Shown: positions 1-8,971 of the stretch, one piece after another
Numbering within the stretch: position 1 is the stretch's first letter
Layout of the letters: the number at the start of each line of letters is the position of its first letter
Origin: Arthrobacter sp. EpRS71
Lineage (GTDB): Bacteria > Actinomycetota > Actinomycetes > Actinomycetales > Micrococcaceae
NCBI RefSeq assembly: GCF_001512285.1
Contig: NZ_LNUV01000003.1
Coordinates: forward strand, 223,540 to 287,539
DNA length: 64,000 nucleotides
Direction of reading: 5' to 3'
Position numbers and translations under genes: made by a program
Notes under the pieces: generated by a model
The model's database searches: none
The model's input: the letters and a program-made list of their open reading frames with translations, nothing else
What the model was told of the DNA's origin: nothing

Positions 1-1743
1 TACGTGGGGGAAGTGGTCCGCGGCTGGCTCAGTACCCGCCGTATGCGCGAGCTGCGGCTCATGCTGCACGGTCCCGAAGAGCCCGAACTACAAGCGTTGG
101 CGCCGCAGGATCTCCTGAGCTACGCGGCGTGGATGCACGCTTCCGAAGACGAGCCCGCACCCTCGCCCGCACACGCCCTCGCGGCCGGGCGGGCGGCGCT
201 GGATGACTACGACCCCAACTTTGCCATCCAATGCACCCTGCCTTTGGACCCTCAACACAGTGAATGGGTTCCCGGGCAACGCCTGAAGGCTGCCGCCTAC
301 CTCATGCTGGACCTGCCGTTGCATGCGGTCCAAGCCCTGGATGAGGTGTCCGAGTCCCACTTGGCGTCCCTGGAACCGTTGGAGTTCGCGGAGGTCACGG
401 CAGCGAAGTGCCAGGCAATGACGTGGATTGACGGTCGTTCAGGAATGGTGCCAGGGGTGATCGCTGCCGGCCTGGATGCACTCGAAGCCAAAGCCCCGAA
501 TTATCCGGTAGAGGTCATGACCAAGGCGCGCAACCGCCTCCAACTCTGTAGCTACGAGTACAAAACCTACACAGGTGAGTACTCGGCAATGATTGAGGAT
601 TTGGAAGCCGAACTGGCCAAGGATCCGGCGGAGGACCGTGAACATTGGCTTAAGTCCTCCTTCTTCCTGATCGAGGCACGCTGCATGCTGGGCAGGGAGT
701 TGGAGGCACAACAACTCGCTCGCACCGTTTCACGGCACTTGGGGGACGCGGGCCGCCTTGCACAGTTGGAAGAATCGTTCGCCAAGCATGCATTCCTGGT
801 GCTCCTGTTGTCCGGGCAATGGCGCAAGTGCATCGAACTCATGCGCCGCACGCCCTCGGGGTCCTCGCGGCTTCAATACCGGGGTGCGCTCACTGAACTG
901 GGCGTCGGGCTCGCGTTCGCCTATGCAGGCAAGCCGGCCAGCGCGATTGAACCCCTGCGATCAGCCGTTGCTCAGCTGGAGCTCCGGCCCAGCATGAACA
1001 TGAACAAAGTTGCCTACGCTGCCACAGCTTTTGCCTACGCTCAATTGGGCAATTCCTTGGAGGCCGGACGGTACCTTGACCTCTACAGGACATGCAGGGG
1101 AGTGGGGACGTTCTTCTCCGAATCCGTAGCTGAGTTCTGTGCCGAGATGGCCGGGCGCTGGATGGGGGACCCGGAGGTGAAGCAGCGGCTGCTGGTCCGC
1201 GTACGGAACGACATTGACCAGCAGCGGTTCACCACGGCCGGCATCAACCTTTTCGGGGCCACCGTAGAAGGCACGGACGAGGAATACCGGCTGTTGGAAG
1301 ACATTGCCGGCCGCCGGCAAGGGCCCTTGGCCAAGATCTCCGGTGACCTTGCCCGCGGCGCACTGACGAAGAGCTCCCGCTCCCTGCTCGCGGCAGCTGA
1401 TGCCGCAGCATCGCTGGACCTGCTGGTAGTTGAAGCCCGATGCGTGGCCATGGCGCTTGATTACGCCAGGGACGCCGGTGAAACCACGGCCGCCCGGACA
1501 GCGCAGCTCAGGCTCGAACGGTTGGAGCATTCCGTCCCCGCATTACCCATCCAGCCACGCAGCGACGCGCCGGTATTGACCGAACGTGAACGTCAGATTG
1601 CTAAACTCGCGGGAAAGGGTGTCAGCAACCGTGAAATCGCGATGGATATTGGGGTGTCTGTGCGAACTGTAGAAGGCCATCTATACCAGGTGTTCACCAA
1701 GCTCGGCGTATCATCTCGGGGCGAGCTCCATGGGCTGCTGTGA
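1..1743 (+). CDS. LuxR-family large regulator, 5' end cut by window
   Basis: C-terminal part of a large LuxR-type (LAL-like) transcription regulator. The frame is open from base 1, so the true start is outside the window; the first in-window GTG is at base 4. About 580 residues are visible: a long alpha-helical, repeat-like middle (TPR-type by composition) and a C-terminal LuxR/GerE helix-turn-helix in the last 55 residues, with the family signature LTERERQIA, SNREIA and SVRTVEGHLYQVFTKLGV. No ATP-binding motif is visible, but the neighbour is 889 residues long and has its ATPase at the N-terminus, so that part is probably upstream of the window. The next gene follows after about 40 bp in the same direction. 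Role as a DNA-binding regulator is well supported; ligand and targets are unknown. Confidence 0.85.
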   Translation, partial: YVGEVVRGWLSTRRMRELRLMLHGPEEPELQALAPQDLLSYAAWMHASEDEPAPSPAHALAAGRAALDDYDPNFAIQCTLPLDPQHSEWVPGQRLKAAAYLMLDLPLHAVQALDEVSESHLASLEPLEFAEVTAAKCQAMTWIDGRSGMVPGVIAAGLDALEAKAPNYPVEVMTKARNRLQLCSYEYKTYTGEYSAMIEDLEAELAKDPAEDREHWLKSSFFLIEARCMLGRELEAQQLARTVSRHLGDAGRLAQLEESFAKHAFLVLLLSGQWRKCIELMRRTPSGSSRLQYRGALTELGVGLAFAYAGKPASAIEPLRSAVAQLELRPSMNMNKVAYAATAFAYAQLGNSLEAGRYLDLYRTCRGVGTFFSESVAEFCAEMAGRWMGDPEVKQRLLVRVRNDIDQQRFTTAGINLFGATVEGTDEEYRLLEDIAGRRQGPLAKISGDLARGALTKSSRSLLAAADAAASLDLLVVEARCVAMALDYARDAGETTAARTAQLRLERLEHSVPALPIQPRSDAPVLTERERQIAKLAGKGVSNREIAMDIGVSVRTVEGHLYQVFTKLGVSSRGELHGLL

Positions 1744-1784
1744 ATCAAAGCGTGGCACTTCCGTAAGCCTGGCATGGGTTGCCC

Positions 1785-4454
1785 ATGCAGGCTGAGCACC
1801 TTGTAGGCCGGGACGCGGAACTGGACCTGGCTATGGAGATTTTGAGGCAGGAAGGCGCCGGTGCCGTGCTTCTGGTTGCCGATCCCGGCATTGGCAAGAC
1901 CGCCCTGGCAGCCGAAATCGCAGCCCGCCTGGCCGGAGAAATGGTGGTGATGAGGATTCATGGGAGCCCTGCGTTATCCGCCGTTCCGTACGGCGTCCTG
2001 GCCCCTTATCTACTGGACCTCCCCGTGGAGCAAGCAACCTCGCCGGTGGCGATCCTTCGCGAGTTCTGGTCCCAGTTCGAGAGACGCCGTGGCGGCGACG
2101 GAGCGCGCCTGCTGCTGATCGTGGACGACGCCCACGACCTTGACGAAGGCAGCACCCAGATCCTGGCTGAGCTGGTCACTGCCGGATGGGCCCGCCTGGT
2201 AGCCACCAGCAGGCCTCGGCCCGGTTTGCCTGCAGCGTTGCTGCAGCTCTGGTATGACGGACTGGCGGAGCGGTTGGAGCTCCACCCCCTGGACAAGGAA
2301 AACGTTACCGAGCTGGCGGAAAAAACCCTCGGGGGAGCGGTCATGACCAGCGCCGCAGGGATCCTGCACACCATGTCCGAAGGTAACCCTTTGCTGCTTC
2401 ACTGCCTCCTTGAGGACTCGAAGACTGACGGGAACCTGGTCCGCCGGAACGGCGTGTGGCTCCTGACGCGGGCGCTCTCCGGGAGCGGAGAAAGCCTTGC
2501 CGAGGTAGTCCGCAACAGGGTCCTCCGGACCAGCGAAGCCGAACGGGAGGCAATGTACGTCATTGCCCTGTCCGAGCCCGTTCCCGCTCCCGTGGTGGAC
2601 ATGCAGGTAGGCAGGGACACCGTGCGGGCACTGATGGACAACCGGCTGGTGATCTCCTCCAACGGGCCCGGAGGGCCCCTGAAGATGTGGCACCCCCTCT
2701 ACAGCGAGGCGCTGCGGCAGATCGTTTCGCCCGCCCGCAGCCTCCAGATCCGCCAGCGCATGGTGCAGCAATTGCCGGCGGAACCGTTCACGGCGGAGGG
2801 CCTGCTGCGCACGGTGAGCTGGGCCCTGGACTGTGGTGACGCCGTCGACGACGAACAGCTGCTGGAAGCAGCTTTCCTTGCCGCGAAGACACACCAGCAC
2901 CCGCTGGCCATCGCGGCGGCGGACAAGGTCCGCTCGGACGCACTGCTGCCCCGGGCACGCGCCGTCATGGCGCTGGTCAACTACGTCGACGGCGACTACC
3001 GCGGTGCCGTCCAGCTGCTGGAAGCAGGCTCCGGGTTCCTGGACGCTGATGCTTCGGTACCCTTGGGCGCGAGCCTCTTGTGGGCAGCTGCGCGGGCCGC
3101 CGCGGGCGACTCGCCAGCTGACATTGTGGCCGATGCGTGGACTGCTGCAAAAGCCTTGATGGGCGAGCGGGAGTTGGCTGACCCTGCGCCCCTGACTATC
3201 GAAGGGAACGTACGGGCCCTGGAAGTGGCGGCACTCGCCAAGGACGGCCACTACGAGGAACTCCGCGAGAGCTTGGACCGCTTCACCGATGAGTTCGCAA
3301 AGGACGGCTGCGATCTTGCGGCACACCGGATGTTCCTGCGTGCCATGCAGTGTGAACTGCTGACGGTGGAAGGTCAGGCCGTCGAGGCAATGGACGCCGG
3401 CCGCGAGGCTTTGCTGTTGTTGGACGAGCACCACCAAGAGCATTTGTACCTCAGCGACTTCGTCCTGCTGCGCTACACACTAGCCGCCCTGGAATCCGGA
3501 GACTGGGAGGCTGCCGGGACTGGCCTTGACCGCTACGCCGCCGCTTCGGCCAGTGGACTCATCTACTTCGGGGGCGATATTGAGGCGCTCAAAGGCTTGT
3601 CATTGCTGCGTCAGGGCCGCTTGGAAAAGGCCGTAGAACTGCTGACGCCGGCCGTCGAAGCCTTGCAGCTTAGCGACCCCCTGCAGCTACGAAGCCTCGG
3701 AACCGCGCTGGCGTTTTACGCAGCGGCCAAGTCCGGCAATACCCAGCTGGCCCGGCGGTTGGAAAGTGAGCAGGGCGCCACTGCCGCCGGTGGTGCGTAC
3801 GTGGAGGCGCTCGCGGAGTTGTTCAGGCTCGCCGGGGAGGAACTTCTCACTACGGGTCAAGGGCTGCAGAAATTGCGCGACCTACCGGAAATACCGGAAT
3901 CCGGCCATCTGCACCGGCAACCAGGCATTCTGCTGCAGAACCTGGTACTCAGGGCCGAGCTCGGAGACGTGCAAGCCATGGAGTCCCTCCGGGAAACGGC
4001 ATCGTCCATGGCCGGAAGCTGGGCAACGGGCTGGGCATCCCTGGCGGCGGCACAGCTGAGCGGTGAAGGCCAAGGATTGGTGAACGCAGGTAACCTCCTG
4101 GCTGCGACCGGGATGCCCGGACCGGCCGCGGTGGCGTTCGACAAAGCGGCCCTGACTTTTGACGCCGAGGGCAAGCGGCCCGAAGCCCGGCAGGCAGCCG
4201 TACTGCGGGATGTCAGCGAGGCCGGCCTGGGCGATGCCCTGGCCCATGACCCACACGCCGAGGCTGATCGGTCCGTGCCGCTGACCCGACGCGAGCAGGA
4301 CATCGTGGCATTGGCTGTCTCGGGCCTTACCGACCGTCAGATTGCCGAGAAACTCATGGTGTCAGTCCGGACCGTGGAAGGCCACTTGTACCGGAGCTAC
4401 GCCAAACTGGGTATCCGCAGGCGGGAAGATCTGGGCGCTGCCGTCCGTCCGTGA
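1785..4454 (+). CDS. LAL-type LuxR regulator with AAA/NACHT-like ATPase
   Basis: Full-length large ATP-binding regulator of the LuxR family, 889 residues from ATG 1785 (a TTG two codons earlier is possible). Domains: P-loop ATPase with Walker A ADPGIGKTA at residues 32-40 and Walker B LLLIVDD near residue 108; a long helical repeat region; LuxR helix-turn-helix in the last 58 residues (LTRREQDIVALA, TDRQIAEKL, SVRTVEGHLYRSYAKLGI). In this family ATP binding and a ligand or partner signal usually gate DNA binding. Its HTH closely resembles that of the preceding gene, so the two look like tandem duplicates. It is likely co-transcribed with that gene. Inducer and targets cannot be read from the sequence. 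Confidence 0.9.
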   Translation: MQAEHLVGRDAELDLAMEILRQEGAGAVLLVADPGIGKTALAAEIAARLAGEMVVMRIHGSPALSAVPYGVLAPYLLDLPVEQATSPVAILREFWSQFERRRGGDGARLLLIVDDAHDLDEGSTQILAELVTAGWARLVATSRPRPGLPAALLQLWYDGLAERLELHPLDKENVTELAEKTLGGAVMTSAAGILHTMSEGNPLLLHCLLEDSKTDGNLVRRNGVWLLTRALSGSGESLAEVVRNRVLRTSEAEREAMYVIALSEPVPAPVVDMQVGRDTVRALMDNRLVISSNGPGGPLKMWHPLYSEALRQIVSPARSLQIRQRMVQQLPAEPFTAEGLLRTVSWALDCGDAVDDEQLLEAAFLAAKTHQHPLAIAAADKVRSDALLPRARAVMALVNYVDGDYRGAVQLLEAGSGFLDADASVPLGASLLWAAARAAAGDSPADIVADAWTAAKALMGERELADPAPLTIEGNVRALEVAALAKDGHYEELRESLDRFTDEFAKDGCDLAAHRMFLRAMQCELLTVEGQAVEAMDAGREALLLLDEHHQEHLYLSDFVLLRYTLAALESGDWEAAGTGLDRYAAASASGLIYFGGDIEALKGLSLLRQGRLEKAVELLTPAVEALQLSDPLQLRSLGTALAFYAAAKSGNTQLARRLESEQGATAAGGAYVEALAELFRLAGEELLTTGQGLQKLRDLPEIPESGHLHRQPGILLQNLVLRAELGDVQAMESLRETASSMAGSWATGWASLAAAQLSGEGQGLVNAGNLLAATGMPGPAAVAFDKAALTFDAEGKRPEARQAAVLRDVSEAGLGDALAHDPHAEADRSVPLTRREQDIVALAVSGLTDRQIAEKLMVSVRTVEGHLYRSYAKLGIRRREDLGAAVRP

Positions 4455-4489
4455 CGCCGGCACCTGAGTACCCGCATAACTGACGCCAA

Positions 4490-4550
4490 AAACACCCATC
4501 CTTGGAACCACGCGGATTTAACCAATCAATGGAGTAATGCGTGGGTGTTT
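4490..4550 (+). terminator. Possible terminator or operator dyad after second LAL gene
   Basis: Perfect 9-bp inverted repeat AAACACCCA (4490-4498) and TGGGTGTTT (4542-4550), with a second overlapping pair CCACGC/GCGTGG inside. It starts 35 bp after the stop codon. The loop is long (43 nt), so termination is uncertain and a protein-binding role is possible. Confidence 0.35.
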
Positions 4551-4790
4551 CGTGTCGGGACCAAGTAGTGCCCTGTCAGGGGACTGAGTACAACAGAGTA
4601 CCGGGGGCGCAAAAGCAGTCGGTTTTTCGAGTACCAACTACTGATGTACGGCAAGTTGCTCCCCGGCAGTATTGATCTTGGAAGAACGGTTCAGCCCCAA
4701 GCATCACCGGGATTCCGAAAATCGCATCACCCGCATCGGAGGTCTCTTGAGCCGATGCTCCGGCCACCGACTGGTGGTCCGGCCCTGTAC

Positions 4791-4851
4791 GAAGCCGGCG
4801 GCGACAGAGTCTTCTGAGACCGAGACTCTCCCCCCAGCCGCCGCCGGCTTC
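4791..4851 (+). repeat. Nested hairpin upstream of third LAL gene
   Basis: Outer arms GAAGCCGGCGGCG (4791-4803) and CGCCGCCGGCTTC (4839-4851) pair perfectly over 13 bp. Inner arms AGAGTCT (4806-4812) and AGACTCT (4823-4829) pair over 7 bp with a 10-nt loop. A separate dyad, CCGGCCACC against GGTGG-T-CCGG, sits just upstream at 4760-4782. The structure ends 75 bp before the next start codon. There is no T-run, so it may be a leader or processing structure rather than a simple terminator. Confidence 0.55.
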
Positions 4852-4925
4852 TAGGCCAGGTACCCCGCCCACCGCGGACCCCGTAAACCCCTCCCGGATC
4901 CTGGGACATTGCTAATGGAGTGTGC

Positions 4926-7481
4926 ATGTTGCCGGACCCTTGGCTGGACGAAGACACCGTCGCAGCTGGTCTGAGGCCATCAACATTTCCGGATAGAGCG
5001 CAACTCCTGGACCTCATCCTGTCAGCCGTACCGTCCACGACCACCAACGGCATCGTGGTGGTGGGGGAGCGGGGTTCCGGGAAGAGCCACCTTCTGCTCG
5101 CTGTCAAAGAAGGACTCCCCAAAACCATGGACGTCCGCACCTTCACCGGAAAACCGGAACGGAGGGCCCTGAATTTCGGGGCTTTGGGTGCCATTTCCGC
5201 AGCGGAAGCGGACGAGGCCGTAGCGCCGGGCCTCCACGTCCTCAGGGCCCTGACCAATACTCTGGGGCCGGCCGACTACTTGTACAAGCCACCACGTGGA
5301 CGACGCCGGAGCAAGCGGCAAGTTCAACCGGCACGGCCGCAGCTGGTCCTGTTGGTGGACGATATCCATTACGTCGATCCGGCCTCCCTGGCGGTCCTGC
5401 TGCAACTCATTCCCGGCTTCGGTGCCACCTTGGTTGCCACGGCAGAAAGTCGCCACCCCCTGCCACCAGATCTTTACCAGCTCTGGGAAGACGGTTTTCT
5501 GGAGCAGTATTTCCTGCCACCCTTTACGTTCAGTGAGGCACATGCTCTGTGCGAGTCCGTCCTTGGCGGGCAGGTGCAACGACGTGCGAGCAGCCTCCTT
5601 GCCGCCCTGAGCGGCTTCAACGTTGGGGTGTTATGCCTCGCCGTCAACGACGCACGCCGCTCCGGTTTCCTGGTCCGTAGTGATGGTTACTGGACCATCG
5701 ATGTCCGCGCGCACTGTGACTGGCCCGGCGTGGTTGAGCACGTGCGGGCTGAGAACATCTCACGCCCGCCGGAAGAGCGCCAGGCCCTGGAACTCATCGC
5801 GCTCTCGGAACCCGTGGCCCTGGAGGTGGTGGAGCACCACTTCGGCCGGAAAGCCGTGGACCATCTCCTCGCGAATCACGACATCAGGGTGCTGCCCGGC
5901 CAGCCCCCGCTCCTCCGCACGAGCTCGTGGCTGCGAGGCGAAGGAACCCGGCTGTCCGTACCGCATTCCAGGAGCCTGGCCCTCCGGTTGGGTGTGGAGG
6001 AACCCGGGCTGACCACCGAGACGGCGCCCACCATGCTGCGATGGATCACGTGGACCCTGGACTGCGGGCTGACGCTCTCTGATGAACTTCTCCTCGCTGC
6101 AGCCCCCGCCGCTGACAGGCCGTCGACCGCCGAACTTGCACTCAGGGCCGCCTCGGCAGTGACCGGTGCCGATCATCGTGACGAAGCCAGGCTGGTCAGA
6201 GCACGGGCGTTGATCGCCGAAGGCCACGTCCGTGAAGCAGGCCCGGAACTCCGGCAGTTGGCAAGCACGGGCGGCCCCACCGAAGTGAAGATCGGCGCCG
6301 CCCACCGTCTGGTGGCACTGGGTCTGTTGGGCGCCGCACCTGGGGCGACAGAGGGCGCCCCTGGGGAAACGGATCCGGCTGTGGTGGATCCCGCTGTCGC
6401 GGATGCTGCCGGGTTGGAGCCTGCCGGGCTGGATCCCGCTGCGCTGATTGTGGAGAACCTGCACGCTGCGGAGCGTCTGCTCCTGTCCGGGGCGGCGTCG
6501 GAAGCGTTGCAACGGTCCTCGGCTGCCATGGAAGCCATCAAGGCCAACCCAAGCTTGGACATGTTCCTGCCGGGCGCGCTGCTACGCCACGTGATGGGCC
6601 TGCGGTACAACGTGGCTTGGGAACTGGTGGATCCGCTCCTGGGCACTCCCGCCGACTACACCATGCCAGCGCACCTCTCGGTGTGCCTGGACGTGGCACG
6701 CGGTTACGTCCAGCTTAGCCAAGGACTCCCACGCGCAGCCCGTGCCACCTTGGAGCCGGTCTTGGCAGAACTGCACGACGCCGGACTGCCGCACGTGCTC
6801 GCTCTGGCTGCGGCGCTGCTGGCCTACTCTGAGGCGCTGTGCGGAAACACTCCGCAGGCCATGGCAAGAGTCCGGCAAAGCATAGCTGTGCAAGAAGCTG
6901 CGCAGGGATCCGCGCCAGAATTCGCTGACCATTCTGCGGGCAAGGATCCAGCCGATCTGGTGCCCCAGGCTGGTTTGTTGACCCGGCCCGGCTTGTTGAC
7001 CCAGCTCAGCGCCGTGTACGCCGCGGCCGCCCAGGACCAAGCGGCCGGCACGTCACGTCATCTGGTGGCGCTTGCGGACCACTTACACTCCCAGGGCAGC
7101 ACCTTGCTGGAAGCAGAGGCGTTCTCCCTCCTGACCTTGAATGTTGCCAGTACCGCCGTCGACGACCCCGCGATCCAGCGCCGCCTCGGCGCGCTGGCAG
7201 CAGCTCTGCACGGTCCGGGCGGGGCAGCGCTGGGGACGTTTGCTGCCGCCCTGGTGGACAACGATCCCAAAGCGTTTGAGGCGGCGGGCCGGAGCCTGTC
7301 CGCGGACCGGCAGTTTGCCCATGCGGCCCTGTGCTATTCGCGGGCCGCTGCGGGTTACGAGGCCAGGACCCGGGCTGCTGCCAGCCGCCGGGCCTCGGTG
7401 CTCCTTGAGAGGCTCCGGAGCGCCTTCGACAGCGGGATCGTTCCACCGCTGGGCTGGGTACCCGGGAGGGCCGGCGGCTGA
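4926..7481 (+). CDS. LAL-like P-loop ATPase without a LuxR HTH
   Basis: 851 residues from ATG 4926; the GGAG at 4917-4920 sits 5 bp upstream and decides this start. The N-terminus has Walker A GERGSGKSH (about residues 47-56) and Walker B LVLLVDD (about 140-147), followed by helical repeats as in the LAL regulators next door. The C-terminus stops at a Gly/Ala/Pro-rich tail with no LuxR helix-turn-helix, unlike its two neighbours. Two low-complexity inserts are visible: DPAVVDPAV and AGLEPAGLDPAAL (about residues 483-507), and GLLTRPGLLTQ near residue 685. It could be a signalling ATPase that works with the adjacent regulators, or a regulator that has lost its DNA-binding domain. Function not established. 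Confidence 0.8.
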   Translation: MLPDPWLDEDTVAAGLRPSTFPDRAQLLDLILSAVPSTTTNGIVVVGERGSGKSHLLLAVKEGLPKTMDVRTFTGKPERRALNFGALGAISAAEADEAVAPGLHVLRALTNTLGPADYLYKPPRGRRRSKRQVQPARPQLVLLVDDIHYVDPASLAVLLQLIPGFGATLVATAESRHPLPPDLYQLWEDGFLEQYFLPPFTFSEAHALCESVLGGQVQRRASSLLAALSGFNVGVLCLAVNDARRSGFLVRSDGYWTIDVRAHCDWPGVVEHVRAENISRPPEERQALELIALSEPVALEVVEHHFGRKAVDHLLANHDIRVLPGQPPLLRTSSWLRGEGTRLSVPHSRSLALRLGVEEPGLTTETAPTMLRWITWTLDCGLTLSDELLLAAAPAADRPSTAELALRAASAVTGADHRDEARLVRARALIAEGHVREAGPELRQLASTGGPTEVKIGAAHRLVALGLLGAAPGATEGAPGETDPAVVDPAVADAAGLEPAGLDPAALIVENLHAAERLLLSGAASEALQRSSAAMEAIKANPSLDMFLPGALLRHVMGLRYNVAWELVDPLLGTPADYTMPAHLSVCLDVARGYVQLSQGLPRAARATLEPVLAELHDAGLPHVLALAAALLAYSEALCGNTPQAMARVRQSIAVQEAAQGSAPEFADHSAGKDPADLVPQAGLLTRPGLLTQLSAVYAAAAQDQAAGTSRHLVALADHLHSQGSTLLEAEAFSLLTLNVASTAVDDPAIQRRLGALAAALHGPGGAALGTFAAALVDNDPKAFEAAGRSLSADRQFAHAALCYSRAAAGYEARTRAAASRRASVLLERLRSAFDSGIVPPLGWVPGRAGG

Positions 7482-7579
7482 ACGTGCTGAACGTGCTGTA
7501 CGGCACACCTGCGGCACCGCACGGCAGGGGTCACCGTGGGATAATGAGGAGTCCCTGAAGGATTTCCAAGGAGCGTCCC

Positions 7580-8905
7580 TTGACTGCCGTATCAACTCCC
7601 GCCTCACTGCAACGATCCATGCATGCCATGGACAACGCGGAGGTGTTGCGGATCCGGAATGATTTCCCGGTGCTGGACCAGCTGGTCAACGGTAAACCTC
7701 TGATCTACCTTGACTCCGGCGCTACGTCGCAAAACCCGCTCAGCGTCATTGAAGCCGAGCAGGAGTACTACGAGCAACGCAACGCTGCCGTTCACCGTGG
7801 CGCCCACCACCTTGCCGTGGAAGCCACGGAGGTCTTTGAGGACGCGCGCCAGACCGTGGCGGACTTCATCGGAGCGCAGTATGAGGAAACCGTGTGGACC
7901 TCCAACGCCACGGAGGGCCTCAACCTCATCAGCTACGCCCTGTCCAACGCCGCGTTGTGGGCAGCCCAGGGACGTGGCGGTTCGGCGCTAAAGGAACTCG
8001 CGATTGGTCCTGGCGACGAGATCGTGGTCACGGAAATGGAACACCACGCCAACCTCATTCCCTGGCAGGAACTTGCCTTCCGGACCGGTGCCACGCTGAG
8101 GTACATCCCCATTGCGGACGATGGCTCCCTGAGGCTGGAGGCAGCGGCGGAGATCGTGGGGGATCGGACTAAACTCCTCGCTTTCAGCCACGCCTCCAAC
8201 GTCCTGGGCACCATCAACCCCGTAGCTCAGCTCGTTTCCATGGCCCGCCGGGTCGGAGCCTTGGTTGTCTTGGACGCCTGCCAGTCCGTGCCGCACATGG
8301 CCGTTGACGTGAAGGGACTGGACGTCGATTTCGCCGTGTTCTCCGGCCACAAGATGTTGGCCCCCACCGGCGTCGGTGTCCTGTACGGGAAGCAGGACCT
8401 GCTGGATGTCCTGCCGCCGTTCCTGACGGGCGGGTCCATGATCACCACGGTCACTATGGAACGGGCAGAATACCTGCCCGCACCACAGCGGTTCGAGGCC
8501 GGAACCCAGCGCATCTCCCAAGCGGTGGCCCTGGCAACTGCAGTTAATTACCTTACTGAGACCGGCATGGACCGCATCCACGCGTGGGAGTCCACCCTGG
8601 GTCAGCGTCTGGTCAAAGGGCTGGAGGGCATTGATGGCATTCGCGTGGTTGGTCCTGCGTCCGGTACCGAACGGATCGGGCTGGCAGCCTTCGACGTCGC
8701 CGGTGTCCACGCGCACGACGTCGGCCAGTTCCTGGATGACCGAGGCATCGCCGTTCGCGTGGGCCACCACTGTGCCCAGCCGCTGCACCGCCGCCTGGGC
8801 CTGACGGCAACCACCCGTGCCAGCACCTACCTTTACAACACCACGGACGATGTCGACGCTTTCCTCGACGCCGTCTCGGGTGTCCGGGCCTACTTCCAGG
8901 CCTGA
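7580..8905 (+). CDS. sufS: SufS-type cysteine desulfurase
   Basis: PLP-dependent cysteine desulfurase of the group II (SufS/Csd) family, which takes sulfur from L-cysteine as a persulfide for Fe-S cluster assembly. 441 residues from TTG 7580, chosen because AAGGAG lies at 7568-7573 with 6-bp spacing; ATG 7619 is the alternative. PLP lysine is in SGHKM (K258) and the persulfide-forming cysteine is in RVGHHCAQP (C398). The motif TSNATEGLN is also typical. sufU follows after 66 bp on the same strand, as in many Gram-positive bacteria. sufBCD are not in the window, so this may be a separate or second desulfurase locus. Confidence 0.95.
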   Translation: MTAVSTPASLQRSMHAMDNAEVLRIRNDFPVLDQLVNGKPLIYLDSGATSQNPLSVIEAEQEYYEQRNAAVHRGAHHLAVEATEVFEDARQTVADFIGAQYEETVWTSNATEGLNLISYALSNAALWAAQGRGGSALKELAIGPGDEIVVTEMEHHANLIPWQELAFRTGATLRYIPIADDGSLRLEAAAEIVGDRTKLLAFSHASNVLGTINPVAQLVSMARRVGALVVLDACQSVPHMAVDVKGLDVDFAVFSGHKMLAPTGVGVLYGKQDLLDVLPPFLTGGSMITTVTMERAEYLPAPQRFEAGTQRISQAVALATAVNYLTETGMDRIHAWESTLGQRLVKGLEGIDGIRVVGPASGTERIGLAAFDVAGVHAHDVGQFLDDRGIAVRVGHHCAQPLHRRLGLTATTRASTYLYNTTDDVDAFLDAVSGVRAYFQA

Positions 8906-8971
8906 CATGCGGCACCGGCCTTGGCCACGTAGCCGTCAACCACGATTTCCCCAGAAGAGGCACCACGCATC

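Larger units (their letters stand above)
4455..4925. other. Repeat-rich intergenic region between two LAL regulators
   Basis: A 471-bp gap with no convincing gene (the best open frame, 4672-4854, has no ribosome binding site or recognisable product). It holds four GAGTAC copies, three of them GAGTACC (4466, 4586, 4596, 4629), an interrupted dyad at 4490-4550, a dyad at 4760-4782 and a strong nested hairpin at 4791-4851. Listed because it is the longest regulatory-looking gap in the first 38 kb. Confidence 0.6.

Noticed and set aside
2010-3443. A 477-codon minus-strand frame
   Set aside because: Shadow of the LAL regulator gene at 1785-4454.
4672-4854. Small plus-strand frame in the LAL intergenic gap
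   Set aside because: No ribosome binding site, and it runs through the hairpin; more likely regulatory DNA.
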